Source of the DNA: Lentibacillus jeotgali
GTDB taxonomy: Bacteria > Bacillota > Bacilli > Bacillales > Amphibacillaceae
Reading direction: 5' to 3'
Assembly: GCF_000224785.1 (NCBI RefSeq)
Contig: NZ_AGAV01000017.1
Span: 1-64,000, forward strand
DNA length: 64,000 bases
This document shows positions 24,660 through 34,406 of the stretch, in pieces. Within the stretch, counting starts at the first letter, position 1. Each line of letters begins with the position of its first letter. Under the pieces are notes generated by a model, which saw nothing but the letters and a program-made list of their open reading frames with translations, was not told where the DNA came from and ran no database searches. The position numbers and the translations under genes were made by a program.

Positions 24660-26813
24660 CTACTGCCAATCTTCCAGTAAACGATCTAATGCTGACATTA
24701 ACTTATTGTAAGCCAAGTCCGAAATTAAATCTTGATCCTTATGATGCTCGAGCAGCGGTTTAAATCCATTCAGATGCTTTACTGCTTTTTCCATGGCTGC
24801 TGTCTTTTTATAATGAGCAAGTGCCGTTAAATGGGTTTCAACGTTGCGGGTTGCCTCTTCATCGTTGAATGCGCCATCACGCTTCAATTTATCAACCAGG
24901 TTTTGTAAATACGGAATTCCTCCCATTGCTCGCTCAAATGCCTTTTTGCCGCCGACAACCGGCAGTTTCACATGACTTTGGCCCAGAGAAACATTTAACG
25001 TTGCTCGGGTTTCATCCGGCATAAGCCATCTGTCATCACTGCCAGCAATCACAATGCCAATGCGATGACCTTTTTTGAAAACATAGTCTTCAGGAAGTGT
25101 ATCCCATTGGAAACGGTAGTTTTTACCCGGCTGTAAAATGTCCGTTTGTTTAAGACTCCTCCAATTTTGAGCATCAAGCCATCCGTGCGTGACAATTTCG
25201 TATGGTGCCGTGTGTGTCGTCTTTTCTGTTTCCTTATAGCAGGCATCATCGACATCTGTACTTGCACCCCAGCACGACTCAGTCTCCAACGTACGGACAC
25301 CCTCGCCGCTGTCACGATGATTGACGCGCTCGTCCGTTCCGTAATCGACAATCATGGCTGTCAGATTTGTATCTTCCTCATCCACCATCGCCTGGATATC
25401 AAATTCCGGAACGCCGCTCAATGTCACATCTTCTTTTAATTCAGGGGACAGGAACATTAATCTGTTTTCTTTTGCTGTAAATTTATCTGCCACCATTTCC
25501 TGTTCTGTCTGTTCAGGGTCGTCTGTAAATGTTTGCGTGAAATTTCCTTTGACGGCTGTGGTTGTCATTGTTCCTGGGAGCTTTTCTGTCGCCGGTCCAA
25601 GTTTTACTTTAACTGATTTGGAATCTTCAAGTGGCCAGGATGAATAGGTTTCCCACTCATCGGCTGACCGTTCGATATCGACTGTCGGTTCATCCGTAAT
25701 GCCATTGTCGATATCAAGCAGCCAATGGTCAAACCATTTATGAAGCGTGTCTACCCATTCTGCCCGGCGAAAATCAAATGGATCAACATGTCCGGTTTGT
25801 GACAGCCAAAGTTTACGCGGGACATCATGGTTGGCAAGCTCCTCCCACCAATTGGAAAAGTGGTTGGCTTTAACATTATAGTCATTCAAACCATGGATAA
25901 CGAACACACTGGCATTGACATTATCAGCGTCTTTCACAAAGTTACGCTCATCCCAAAACGCATTGTAATCACCGGTTTCATCGTCAGCTCCTGCTCTGAT
26001 TTCCTCCCTGACAGATGCACATTCGTCAATACTGTCACTGCTTACCACTGTTCTGGCCAGGCCACTTGGTCCATTTGGATAAAATGGAATGCCGCCATAG
26101 CGGTAATAGTCATACCAGCTGCTGATGGCTCCGATTGGGACAATGGTTTCCAGACCTTCGACACCAGTAGCGGCAACCCCATTGGCAATTGTGCCGTCAT
26201 ATGATTTTCCGATCATGCCGGTTTTACCTGTCGTCCAGTCGGCCTCGATTTCTTCACCATCCTCATTCCAGGCGGTCCCGTTCCCATTCAGCCACTCAAT
26301 GACCGTTTTGGCACTTTCCGTCTCTTCATAGCCTCCGGTAGTAGGGCAGCCATCGGAGTTGTTTGTACCAACCATATCGACTTGTACAACGGCATAGCCC
26401 CTTGGCACAAAATAATTATCATAGAATAGCGGAAATTTTTCATTGTCGCCATCACCATCGGGGTCTTTTATCTCGGATTCATTTCCGCGTCCAAGACTTT
26501 CATAATAAGGACTTGCATCCATGATAACAGGTACTTGCAAATCATCTTCGGTTTTCTGTGGACGGATGATATCCACCGCGATCCGATCAGACTTACCATC
26601 GTTATCACTGTCCAAGGACGATTCGACATAGATTGTTTCTCTGATTGCATCCTCATACGAATAAATTGATTCTGTCACGCCATTTTCGAGCTGGTAGCCA
26701 GATACAGAATCGCCTTCTGTATTGGCGTCTGCATGGGACGGGATGGTAAAAACAGCTGACAGTAATAGAATCAGCGTAATCAGTAAAATTTTGAATATAT
26801 CATGTTTCAACAA
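24660..26813 (-). CDS. Secreted Xaa-Pro dipeptidyl-peptidase (S15) with FIMAH module
   Basis: A 717-residue secreted serine peptidase. Signal peptide (LLITLILLLSAVFTIPSHA), S15 alpha/beta-hydrolase domain with nucleophile Ser204 in IGKSYDGTIA, Asp in HGLNDYNV and His in SQTGHVDPFD, then the beta-rich C-terminal S15 domain (KKGHRIGIVIAGSDDRW). The last 85 residues are a FIMAH module (HLTALAHYKK, KAVKHLNGFKPLLEHH). It should release Xaa-Pro dipeptides from peptides outside the cell; cocaine-esterase-like hydrolases share the fold. The start is one of two adjacent TTG codons after AGGAGGGAG. It is divergent from ggt, with promoter module copy 2 between them. Confidence 0.9.
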   Translation of the reverse strand: MLKHDIFKILLITLILLLSAVFTIPSHADANTEGDSVSGYQLENGVTESIYSYEDAIRETIYVESSLDSDNDGKSDRIAVDIIRPQKTEDDLQVPVIMDASPYYESLGRGNESEIKDPDGDGDNEKFPLFYDNYFVPRGYAVVQVDMVGTNNSDGCPTTGGYEETESAKTVIEWLNGNGTAWNEDGEEIEADWTTGKTGMIGKSYDGTIANGVAATGVEGLETIVPIGAISSWYDYYRYGGIPFYPNGPSGLARTVVSSDSIDECASVREEIRAGADDETGDYNAFWDERNFVKDADNVNASVFVIHGLNDYNVKANHFSNWWEELANHDVPRKLWLSQTGHVDPFDFRRAEWVDTLHKWFDHWLLDIDNGITDEPTVDIERSADEWETYSSWPLEDSKSVKVKLGPATEKLPGTMTTTAVKGNFTQTFTDDPEQTEQEMVADKFTAKENRLMFLSPELKEDVTLSGVPEFDIQAMVDEEDTNLTAMIVDYGTDERVNHRDSGEGVRTLETESCWGASTDVDDACYKETEKTTHTAPYEIVTHGWLDAQNWRSLKQTDILQPGKNYRFQWDTLPEDYVFKKGHRIGIVIAGSDDRWLMPDETRATLNVSLGQSHVKLPVVGGKKAFERAMGGIPYLQNLVDKLKRDGAFNDEEATRNVETHLTALAHYKKTAAMEKAVKHLNGFKPLLEHHKDQDLISDLAYNKLMSALDRLLEDWQ

Positions 26814-26928
26814 AACTCCCTCCTAATCTATTGATTAATATTAGATTAGCGTTTAATAGAAAAAATAGGAAGAGGATTTTATACTAATTTTCTGAACATT
26901 GGCGGTGTAGATTAGGCAAAAAAGGTGA

Positions 26929-27028
26929 AAAGTACTAGGTAAATGGACAGGAAAATTATAGAAAATATGGACAATCAAAACTAAAGTTATATAGACTGCT
27001 GCATTATAACTTGATAGTCTATTAATAA
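26929..27028 (+). promoter_or_regulatory. 100-base promoter/operator module, copy 2 (before ggt)
   Basis: Ungapped match to 14291-14390 (83 of 100). Promoter elements TGGACA (26968-26973), a 16-base spacer and TATAGA (26990-26995) point toward ggt. The inverted repeat ATAGACT/AGTCTAT (26991-26997 and 27016-27022) with an 18-base gap is conserved exactly. The module also lies 116 bases upstream of the divergent Xaa-Pro peptidase, so a protein bound here could act on both genes. Confidence 0.7.
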
Positions 27029-27287
27029 GATTTTTATTATTGTAAAAACAATTATAATTTAACCCATTTTTGTCGTCTGGTGTCCTTAAAATTGACAAGA
27101 AATGAAAGGTGACCAGTTACATCAATGAACCTCTTTGTGACCTCATTAGAAGTTAGATTCCGCAAAACGTTTATCCAGATATAGAAAAACTAATAAGTAA
27201 GCCGATTCATTGGAATTTCATAGATTATCGCAAATTATCAGTAAGCCGGGGTAATTTACAAATCCATTATGACAGCAGCAAGAAAAG

Positions 27288-27329
27288 CCTTATTTGCGAC
27301 GGGACAATCGCTCGCCGCAAGGGTTTTTT
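27288..27329 (+). terminator. Terminator-like hairpin in the ggt leader
   Basis: CCTT and TGCG pair with CGCA and AGG across a 17-base loop, with a 3-base bulge, followed by G and six T. It lies about 300 bases after the module-2 promoter and before the ggt start, so it could attenuate transcription. Confidence 0.5.
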
Positions 27330-27353
27330 ATAATATGGAAAGGAGGTTGATAG

Positions 27354-27467
27354 ATGACATGCCCGGAAAAAATTAAAAAGCACAATGAATACAGAAAGGA
27401 GAATGATAGTGAAGAATCAAACATTCAAATGGCTGTCGATTTTCATGTCGCTGCTGCTTCTAGTTAG
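27354..27467 (+). CDS. Possible 37-residue leader peptide overlapping the ggt start
   Basis: An ATG with an excellent ribosome site (AAAGGAGGTTGATAG) opens a 37-codon frame beginning MTCPEKIKKHNEYRKEN and ending at TAG 27465-27467. It overlaps the beginning of ggt in another frame, so its translation would cross the ggt start and could control it by coupling. The peptide resembles nothing I know. The ribosome site is the main evidence. Confidence 0.4.
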   Translation: MTCPEKIKKHNEYRKENDSEESNIQMAVDFHVAAASS

Positions 27468-29436
27468 TGTCTTGATTCCAGCAGGCTTAACTGCCAATGC
27501 GCAGGGCATTAAGGATGAACAGACGGCAAAAGGCGATTATGGCATGGTTGTGACGTCACATCCATTAGCATCTGAAGTTGGTGCAGATGTATTAAAAAAT
27601 GGCGGTAATGCCATTGATGCGGCTGTTGCGATTCAGTTTGCACTGAATGTAAATGAGCCGATGATGTCCGGTATCGGCGGTGGCGGCTTTTTAATGTATT
27701 ATGACGCTGATAGTGAAGATGTGTCGGTCATTAACAGCAGGGAGCGGGCCCCGGCCGGTGCAACACCGGATATGTTTCTGAACGAAGACGGTGATCCCAT
27801 GCCTTTTGAAGAACGGGTCCGCAGCGGTAAATCAGTTGGTGTGCCAGGGACGCTGAAAGGGCTTGAAACGGCTCTCGATCAATGGGGCACACGTTCAATG
27901 GCAGAACTGATCGAACCATCAATCGAAATGGCGGAAGAAGGCGTTGAAGTGAATTGGGTGCTTGCCAACGCCATCGAGAGTAATGAGGAAAAACTGTCCA
28001 ACACAGCGGCAAAAGAAGTTTTCCTACCTGATGGTGAACCGCTGGAAGAAGGCGATTTGCTTGTGCAGGAGGATTTGGCTAAAACATTCAGGCTGATTGC
28101 CGAACATGGTACCGATGTATTTTACAATGGTGAAATTGGTGAAGCACTTGCTGAGGAGGTACAAAAACGTGACAGCAGTATGACACCGGACGATCTCAGC
28201 CGGTATGACGTCACCCATGAAGAACCAGTATGGGGTGATTACAAGGGATATGATATTGCCTCCATGGCCCCGCCGAGTTCAGGTGGTCTGACAATGCAGC
28301 AAATGCTGGACATGTTTGAAGAGATGAACCTGACACAACATGGCATCAAATCAGCCGAAAAATATCATCTTATGGCTGAGGCGATGCACCTTGCCTATGC
28401 AGACAGAGGCGCTTATATGGGCGATCCGGAATTTGTAGATGTGCCTGCTGAAGGGTTGCTCCACCCTGATTATATTGAAGAAAGGGTTGATACAATCGAT
28501 CCAAATCAGGCCAATGACAACGTTCAGCCAGGGAACCCATGGGCGTACCAGGAAAGTGAGCCTTCTGACATAAGTGAAAAAGCTGGTGACAAAAAGAATG
28601 GCCAGACGACGCACTTTACCGTTGCCGATAACGAAGGCAACCTTGTGTCATATACCACGACGATTGAACAAGTATTCGGATCAGGGATTATGGTGCCCGG
28701 TTACGGCATTATGCTGAACAATGAACTGACGGACTTTGATGCTATTCCTGGTGGTGCGAATGAAGTCCAGCCGAACAAACGGCCGCTAAGCAGCATGACA
28801 CCAGCGATTGTTTTAGAGGACGGCGAACCGTACATGACAGTCGGATCACCAGGCGGCACAACCATCATTACGTCAGTATTGCAGACCATTGTCAATGTGA
28901 TCGGGTATGATATGGAGCTTAAGGCTGCCATTGAAGAACCGAGAATCTTCAGCAGTTCCTATCCACGTATCAGCTGGGAAGAAGGTATTCCGTCAGATGT
29001 ACGGGAGCAGCTGTCATCAATGGGTCATGAATGGGAATCATCACCAGGTGAAATCGGGAACGTCAACAGCTTAAGGATCGACTCTGAAAGCGGGACTTAC
29101 TTTGGCGCTGCCGATTCAACCAGAGAAGGCAAAGCCATCGGAATTTCGGCCGAAGATTTGCCGCCGGAAGCGTCAACGGTTGCGTATTTGCAGTATCTTG
29201 TTGATGAACTAGCAGAGGACGGCGAATATAACGGCGAAACGGCCATTCGACAAGCTGACATTCATTTAGAAGCACTTGCGCATTATGAAAATACTGGAGC
29301 CATGGACAAGGCGGTTAAACATTTGAATGGATTTGAGTCGCTGCTTGACCATCAGATGGATAATGATTTGATTTCAGAGGACGCTTATGAGGAATTGATG
29401 GCGGCGTCTGGTGAGCTGCTGGATGAATGGGAGTAG
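27409..29436 (+). CDS. ggt: Secreted gamma-glutamyltransferase with C-terminal FIMAH module
   Basis: About 675 residues. Signal peptide (WLSIFMSLLLLVSVLIPAGL), then a full GGT domain: VVTSHPLASEVGADVLKNGG, MSGIGGGGFLMYYD, the self-cleavage and catalytic threonine in NGQTTHFTV (Thr400), and GSPGGTTIITSVLQ. The precursor should cleave before Thr400 into two subunits. It hydrolyses or transfers gamma-glutamyl groups (glutathione, polyglutamate, gamma-glutamyl peptides) outside the cell. The last 85 residues are a FIMAH module (HLEALAHYENTG, KAVKHLNGFESLLDHQ), absent from ordinary GGTs (about 580). GTG at 27409 is preferred because AGAAAGGAG lies eight bases before it; an ATG at 27385 is also in frame. 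Confidence 0.93.
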   Translation: MKNQTFKWLSIFMSLLLLVSVLIPAGLTANAQGIKDEQTAKGDYGMVVTSHPLASEVGADVLKNGGNAIDAAVAIQFALNVNEPMMSGIGGGGFLMYYDADSEDVSVINSRERAPAGATPDMFLNEDGDPMPFEERVRSGKSVGVPGTLKGLETALDQWGTRSMAELIEPSIEMAEEGVEVNWVLANAIESNEEKLSNTAAKEVFLPDGEPLEEGDLLVQEDLAKTFRLIAEHGTDVFYNGEIGEALAEEVQKRDSSMTPDDLSRYDVTHEEPVWGDYKGYDIASMAPPSSGGLTMQQMLDMFEEMNLTQHGIKSAEKYHLMAEAMHLAYADRGAYMGDPEFVDVPAEGLLHPDYIEERVDTIDPNQANDNVQPGNPWAYQESEPSDISEKAGDKKNGQTTHFTVADNEGNLVSYTTTIEQVFGSGIMVPGYGIMLNNELTDFDAIPGGANEVQPNKRPLSSMTPAIVLEDGEPYMTVGSPGGTTIITSVLQTIVNVIGYDMELKAAIEEPRIFSSSYPRISWEEGIPSDVREQLSSMGHEWESSPGEIGNVNSLRIDSESGTYFGAADSTREGKAIGISAEDLPPEASTVAYLQYLVDELAEDGEYNGETAIRQADIHLEALAHYENTGAMDKAVKHLNGFESLLDHQMDNDLISEDAYEELMAASGELLDEWE

Positions 29437-29454
29437 GTTTGTCAATGTGAACGT

Positions 29455-29772
29455 TCTCATGCGGGAATAGGCCAACCCTGTGCAGTAGTAGTAGATGAAC
29501 TTGTGCGAGAACGCTCTATTCCCGTGCGAGTATTGCGCAAATCTGTGCGAGAGCAACCTGAACTTGTGCAGAAATGACGCCGGCCTGCGCGAGACGCCTT
29601 TGAATTCGTGCGAGAACTCTCGGAACTTGTGCAAGGGTGCTTTAAACTCGTGCAGGAATAGGCTGAACCCGTGCGGAAGCAGACGTAATTTGTGCGACAA
29701 CTAACCAAACTTGTGCGAGAAGCCTTTTGAATTCACGCGAGGACGCATCAAACTCATGCGGGAACAGCCTCC
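29455..29772 (+). repeat. 21-base tandem repeat array R7 (degenerate)
   Basis: About 15 units of 20 to 22 bases, more diverged than in other arrays, directly after ggt. From 29773 to 30104 no gene is convincing: a 42-codon minus-strand frame (29824-29952) encodes a hydrophobic stretch but has no ribosome site. Confidence 0.85.
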
Positions 29773-30104
29773 TGCTCATGCCAGTGCTGATATTTAATCT
29801 GCTTATAAATGACATCGAGTCGATTAAATAGCCATCGCAAGTACGAGCCCCTGAAAGGCAATGCCGAGAACTGACACAGCAGTTAGGGCCACCTTGATAT
29901 GGCTGTGCAAAAATAAGGTAATAGAAGAAGAGCAGGCAGTCCAATACAACATAGATAGTTAATTAAACGTTTGATCAAATCTTTCTTATCAGCAGAAGAT
30001 AGGATAATAGATAAATCCTTGCTGGAAGGGATGATCAAATTCTTGAGAAAGAAGCAAAGCTTACAATTTATTATCTAAATGTTTAGAAGAGGAGGCCAAT
30101 ATTA

Positions 30105-32318
30105 ATGACACATGTAAATAAAGCGTTTATACCGTTCATTATCATTCTGTCATTCCTCTTAACCCTAGGTCCATTTAGTGTGGCTGCTGAGAGCGGTACA
30201 AAAACTTTAGACGCTCCGGAAGAAACATTAACGACAGGGTTTGAGGACCGGAATGGTGACGGATGGACGACGCTTGAGGAGGAAGCGGCATTTTTGGAAG
30301 ACCTGACGGAAATGTCCGAACGGGTTTCCTACACCCAGGTCGGGACATCGGTTGAAGGGCGCCCGATTCGCTTAGTGCGGGTAGGCTCCCCGGAGCCGCC
30401 GTCTGATGAAGAAATTGCGGAGGGAAACAGTATTTTGATCATGGGAACGCCGCACGGAAATGAGCCTGCAGGACGTGAGATGACACTGGAATTGATGAGG
30501 GATTTGGCATTTACAGAGAATGAGGAAATGATAGAGCAATTGCAAGATGCGACAGTATTGTTTGTCCCAACACCAAATCCGGACGGAAGAGCTGCGAATA
30601 CACGCGGGAATGCCTGGGGTGTTGATAACAACCGTGATCACCTCAATTTGGATACACCGGAAATGCAAACGGTTGCGGGGATTTTGGATAAATTTCAGCC
30701 CGATATAACGATGGATGCTCATGAGCGGCCAAGCGCAACAGGAAACCCGGATATGGAGATGCTCTGGCCACGTAATCTTAATGTGGATGAGGAATTGCGT
30801 GCGCTGAATAAAGAGCTGGTCCAGGATTATATGATCCCGGATGTTGAAGAAGCTGGTTTCTCAACCGGATTGTATGGATCCCCTGGAGGCGCTGGCGGCG
30901 GAGATGAACGGATTTTGCGCAATATGCTGGGGCTTCGGAATGGCATTGGAATTTTAACGGAGAGTGCCGGCAGTCAGGAACCACTGGAAAGGGTGGAAAT
31001 GCAAAGGGAAGCAGCTGATTCGGTACTTCGATTCTATCGGGAGCGGTTTGATGATGTCACTGAAGTTGTCAATGAAGCGCCAGAGCGTCAGGCAGAAGCA
31101 GGGGCCGATCCATCAGACCCATTCTATCTCGATGGCGCAGATAACTGGGATCCGACGATTGTGCTCGATCCAAAAGCATGCGGCTATCTTATCAACAGTT
31201 CTCAGGCAGACGAAGTAAGCAAGCATACTGACTTGTTTTCACTGCAGACAGAACAAGTCAGTGAACACGGCGTATTTGTTACGATGAACCAACCTATGAT
31301 GACAGTGGTTCCGTTCTTGCTTGATGAACGAGCGAACTATAACGAAGTGAACGGATTGCCGCTGGACAATTGTTCAAATCCGGGAGAAGTTGAACCGCCG
31401 CTGGGAGCACCAAGTTTGGCAAATTTAGAGATTCTCGCTGACCGCTTTGAAGAAGACGAGGAATTTGCAAATGATGGAGCTGCTCGTGCTGTAGAGGTTC
31501 ACTTGGCTGCAATCAGCCGATTTGAAGAACAGGGCAGAGCAGAAAAGGTTGTTAAGCATCTGGAAAATTTACTGGATTTACTGCAGCATCAAAAGGATAA
31601 TGAACTGCTCACCGAAGATGCTTATAACCTGATTGAACCACAGGCTGACAGTTACATGAAAGACCTGCAGTATGCCTTTTATCAAGGGTTTACCTGGGAC
31701 AATGGCGACAGCTGGGATTCATCGGATTTTGTGGATCTGCATACCTGGCCATCGAATCCGGATGGTGCCACATACACGATTCAGGACAACACCGGGCAGG
31801 TTGAGCTCGATAACCGTCTGCAGGAGAACGGCAGTGCTTTCGGTCGTATGACGCCTGATATGGAAGAAACAGAGAACAGTGAGATGCTGGTTCGTTTCAA
31901 GGCTGATGAGACAGGCAATGATCAGCGGCTTCGGTTGTGGCTGCAGTCTGATACATTTACAACAGGCAGTTCAATGCCAGTGAACGGCTTAGGTGTTGAA
32001 TTAAACCTCAACACGGATGAATTGATTCTTAGAGGCAGATATGACAGCAGCTCCACTTATTTTGATCGTATGAATGCGAATATGTCAGATGAATGGCATT
32101 GGGTACGGTTACGTAAACAGGGTGATGAGCTGATGGTGCGCCTCTGGCAAGATGATCAAGAAGAACCCGAAGAATGGGATATGGTGCACGCACTCTCTTC
32201 GGATGAACAATTGGAAAATGAAACGGGTAAAGCGCTGATGAGTGTTATTAATTTTGATTCTGACAGCAGCAACATTTTTAACTTTGATGAAGTGATTGTG
32301 AATGATTTGGATCAGTAA
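30105..32318 (+). CDS. Secreted M14 metallopeptidase with internal FIMAH and C-terminal beta domain
   Basis: A 737-residue secreted protein. Signal peptide (FIPFIIILSFLLTLGPFSVA), then an M14 carboxypeptidase-like domain with TPHGNEPAGRE (His117, Glu120), TPNPDGRAAN, DNNRDHLNLD, MDAHERPS and a likely catalytic Glu in GILTESAGS. A FIMAH module covers roughly residues 430-515 (HLAAISRFEEQGRAEKVVKH). The last 200 residues, with many Trp and the segment DEWHWVRLRKQGDELMVRLW, look like a jelly-roll (LamG-like) domain that may bind carbohydrate or wall material. ATG at 30105 is preceded by AAGAGGAGGCC. It is the last gene of the FIMAH series. Confidence 0.87.
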   Translation: MTHVNKAFIPFIIILSFLLTLGPFSVAAESGTKTLDAPEETLTTGFEDRNGDGWTTLEEEAAFLEDLTEMSERVSYTQVGTSVEGRPIRLVRVGSPEPPSDEEIAEGNSILIMGTPHGNEPAGREMTLELMRDLAFTENEEMIEQLQDATVLFVPTPNPDGRAANTRGNAWGVDNNRDHLNLDTPEMQTVAGILDKFQPDITMDAHERPSATGNPDMEMLWPRNLNVDEELRALNKELVQDYMIPDVEEAGFSTGLYGSPGGAGGGDERILRNMLGLRNGIGILTESAGSQEPLERVEMQREAADSVLRFYRERFDDVTEVVNEAPERQAEAGADPSDPFYLDGADNWDPTIVLDPKACGYLINSSQADEVSKHTDLFSLQTEQVSEHGVFVTMNQPMMTVVPFLLDERANYNEVNGLPLDNCSNPGEVEPPLGAPSLANLEILADRFEEDEEFANDGAARAVEVHLAAISRFEEQGRAEKVVKHLENLLDLLQHQKDNELLTEDAYNLIEPQADSYMKDLQYAFYQGFTWDNGDSWDSSDFVDLHTWPSNPDGATYTIQDNTGQVELDNRLQENGSAFGRMTPDMEETENSEMLVRFKADETGNDQRLRLWLQSDTFTTGSSMPVNGLGVELNLNTDELILRGRYDSSSTYFDRMNANMSDEWHWVRLRKQGDELMVRLWQDDQEEPEEWDMVHALSSDEQLENETGKALMSVINFDSDSSNIFNFDEVIVNDLDQ

Positions 32319-32340
32319 ATTGAAAATGTGTTCGAATGAT

Positions 32341-32380
32341 GAGGAATGCTCCTTTGATCAGGGGCATTCCTCAAGTTTTA
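32341..32380 (+). terminator. Intrinsic terminator after the second M14 gene
   Basis: GAGGAATGCTCC pairs with GGGGCATTCCTC, followed by AAGTTTTATT. Confidence 0.8.
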
Positions 32381-32439
32381 TTATTTAAGAGTACCAGGAT
32401 CGTCAGACACCACGTCCGGGCATCATGGTGCAGCAGTTG

Positions 32440-32504
32440 GTAATCGATCGGGAAACAGGTAAAATCGATCGAACAATCACTAAATCAATCGTACGGAGTG
32501 CCTC
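32440..32504 (+). repeat. Short 21-base repeat array, TCGATCG variant
   Basis: Three units with exact 21-base spacing (TAATCGATCGGGAAACAGG, AAATCGATCGAACAATCAC, AATCAATCGTACGGAGTGC). The layout is that of the large arrays with a different core, pointing to a third variant of the same superfamily. Confidence 0.6.
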
Positions 32505-32581
32505 AAATATCTGTCAGCGCCGCCAACTCACTTTGAATAAGGGTAGCTCGTCCGAAGTTCCAATTCCCCTTAAATGCTGTT

Positions 32582-32605
32582 GATTTTCGGCCGTTGCCGA
32601 AAATC
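32582..32605. repeat. Inverted repeat GATTTTCGGC-CGTT-GCCGAAAATC
   Basis: A perfect 10-base stem, second member of the hairpin family seen at 99-122 and 62703-62726. TATAAT follows at 32626-32631. Confidence 0.5.
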
Positions 32606-32733
32606 TTTCTATTAAAGAGCCCTACTATAATCGCTCCCAAACTGGTATAGATTTTTCAACCTGTATGGCTAACTGTAGCCCCTGTGTAATAGGGGGGTGT
32701 TTTGATTATCAATTATCATAAATAATATACATA

Positions 32734-32785
32734 TTGACAATAACAAGTCACATCTGATACATTACAACCAATGAAATCGTTTTAA
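32734..32785 (+). promoter_or_regulatory. nan operon promoter with cre-like site
   Basis: TTGACA (32734-32739), a 17-base spacer and ATACAT (32757-32762). TGAAATCGTTTTAA at 32772-32785 fits the CcpA cre consensus with one mismatch and lies just downstream of the -10, where CcpA represses. It suggests glucose repression of sialic acid use. Confidence 0.6.
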
Positions 32786-32815
32786 AAGCTATAGGAATCA
32801 GTAAGGGGACTATTT

Positions 32816-33526
32816 ATGGACATACTGGAGAAACTCAGGCAGAAATTGATTGTGTCTTGTCAGGCGTTGGAGGATGAGCCGCTTCACAGCCCTTATATTA
32901 TGTCGAAAATGGCTTTGGCCGCGAAACAGGGTGGTGCCTCCGGTATTCGGGCCAATACCGTCCAGGACATACAGGCGATCAAAACAGAAGTGGATCTCCC
33001 TATTATTGGTATCATCAAAAAGGATTTCACCAATAGCGGTGTTTTCATTACGCCGACGATGCATGAAGTTGATGAACTTTATCGGGAAGGTGTGGATATC
33101 ATCGCGTTTGATGCCACTGGGCAGGAAAGGCCCGATGGCAAAAGCTTCAGGGAATTCTTCTCCAACATTAAGACTAAGTATCCGGATCAGCTGTTTATGG
33201 CGGATATTTCCACATTGGAGGAAGGAATCAATGCTGAAAAAATGGGCGTCGATATCGTTGCTTCAACGCTCGCAGGGTATACGCCTTATTCAAAAGATAC
33301 AGTGCCGATGAATCTGTTAACGGAACTTATTGAACATTTGTCGGTCCCGGTGATTGCAGAAGGTAATTTCGATTCACCGGATAAAGTGAAAAAGGCATTG
33401 CAGCTGGGTGCTCATGCCGTGGTCGTTGGGAGTGCTATCACACGTCCGCAAATCATTACGGAGAAGTTCAGTCAGGCCGTACTGGATTTTAACAACAATT
33501 CAACAGATAGAAAGGTGATAGAATGA
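32816..33526 (+). CDS. nanE: N-acylglucosamine-6-phosphate 2-epimerase
   Basis: A 236-residue TIM-barrel enzyme of the NanE family that converts N-acetylmannosamine-6-phosphate to N-acetylglucosamine-6-phosphate in the cytoplasm. Landmarks: [53 protein letters not shown] and [17 protein letters not shown], ending in [10 protein letters not shown]. The start has GTAAGGGGAC. It is the first gene of the nan operon and overlaps nanA by four bases (ATGA). Confidence 0.93.
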   Translation: MDILEKLRQKLIVSCQALEDEPLHSPYIMSKMALAAKQGGASGIRANTVQDIQAIKTEVDLPIIGIIKKDFTNSGVFITPTMHEVDELYREGVDIIAFDATGQERPDGKSFREFFSNIKTKYPDQLFMADISTLEEGINAEKMGVDIVASTLAGYTPYSKDTVPMNLLTELIEHLSVPVIAEGNFDSPDKVKKALQLGAHAVVVGSAITRPQIITEKFSQAVLDFNNNSTDRKVIE

Positions 33527-34389
33527 GAGGTTTATATACAGCATTAATGTGTTCGTTTGATGAAAATGGCAATGTGAATGAAAAAGGCTTGCGGGAGATT
33601 GTCAGGCACAACATTGATGTACAGCAAGTCGATGGGTTGTATGTGAACGGCAGCACCGGGGAAAACTTCCTCATTTCCAAAGAACAGAAGAAGCAGATTT
33701 TTGACATTGTTAAGAATGAAGCAGGGGATGACGTAAAGCTTATCGCTCAAGTGGGTGCTCTCAACCTGGATGAGGCTGTGGAACTCGCAAAATACGCAAC
33801 AGAACTAGGCTATAATGCCATTTCTGCCGTGACACCGTTTTACTACAAGTTTGACTTTGACGAAATAAAAGACTATTACAATACGATTCTGGATAATGTT
33901 GATAATGATTTGATCATTTATTCCATACCAGCTTTGACAGGCGTTAACATGAATCTCGAACAGTTTGGTGAACTCTTTAAAAATGACAAAGTGATTGGTG
34001 TGAAATTTACAGCACCGGATTTCTTTTTGCTGGAACGAATCAGACATGCGTTTCCGGATAAGTTAATTTATTCTGGTTTTGATGAGATGCTGCTGTCGGC
34101 AAGTGTGTTAAATGTCGATGGGGCGATTGGCAGTACATTTAACGTTAACGGCCGGCGAGCGAGACAAATCTTTGAACTTGCCCAGAATGGTCAGATTGAT
34201 GAAGCACGCAAAATACAAAAAGTGACCAACGATCTGATTGCAGAGATTTTAGACAATGGCCTTTATCCAACAATTAAGGGGATATTGAAACATAAAGGCG
34301 TTGATGCAGGCTATTGCCGCAAGCCATTGAAATCACTCGATCAGGAAGGTGTAACAAGGGCTCAAGAGATTGCTGAAAAACACTTGTGA
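33523..34389 (+). CDS. nanA: N-acetylneuraminate lyase
   Basis: A 288-residue class I aldolase of the DapA/NanA superfamily. It splits N-acetylneuraminate into N-acetylmannosamine and pyruvate. Visible: [12 protein letters not shown], the catalytic tyrosine in [11 protein letters not shown] and the Schiff-base lysine in [17 protein letters not shown]. The GSTGE and IPALTG patterns favour NanA over dihydrodipicolinate synthase, and nanE upstream confirms it. It is translationally coupled to nanE. Confidence 0.95.
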   Translation: MRGLYTALMCSFDENGNVNEKGLREIVRHNIDVQQVDGLYVNGSTGENFLISKEQKKQIFDIVKNEAGDDVKLIAQVGALNLDEAVELAKYATELGYNAISAVTPFYYKFDFDEIKDYYNTILDNVDNDLIIYSIPALTGVNMNLEQFGELFKNDKVIGVKFTAPDFFLLERIRHAFPDKLIYSGFDEMLLSASVLNVDGAIGSTFNVNGRRARQIFELAQNGQIDEARKIQKVTNDLIAEILDNGLYPTIKGILKHKGVDAGYCRKPLKSLDQEGVTRAQEIAEKHL

Positions 34390-34406
34390 TGTTAAACCCG
34401 CCCTTA

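Noticed and set aside
29824-29952. Minus-strand 42-codon frame with a hydrophobic end
   Set aside because: No ribosome site upstream and no recognisable family; it could be a remnant of a membrane protein but the support is too weak.
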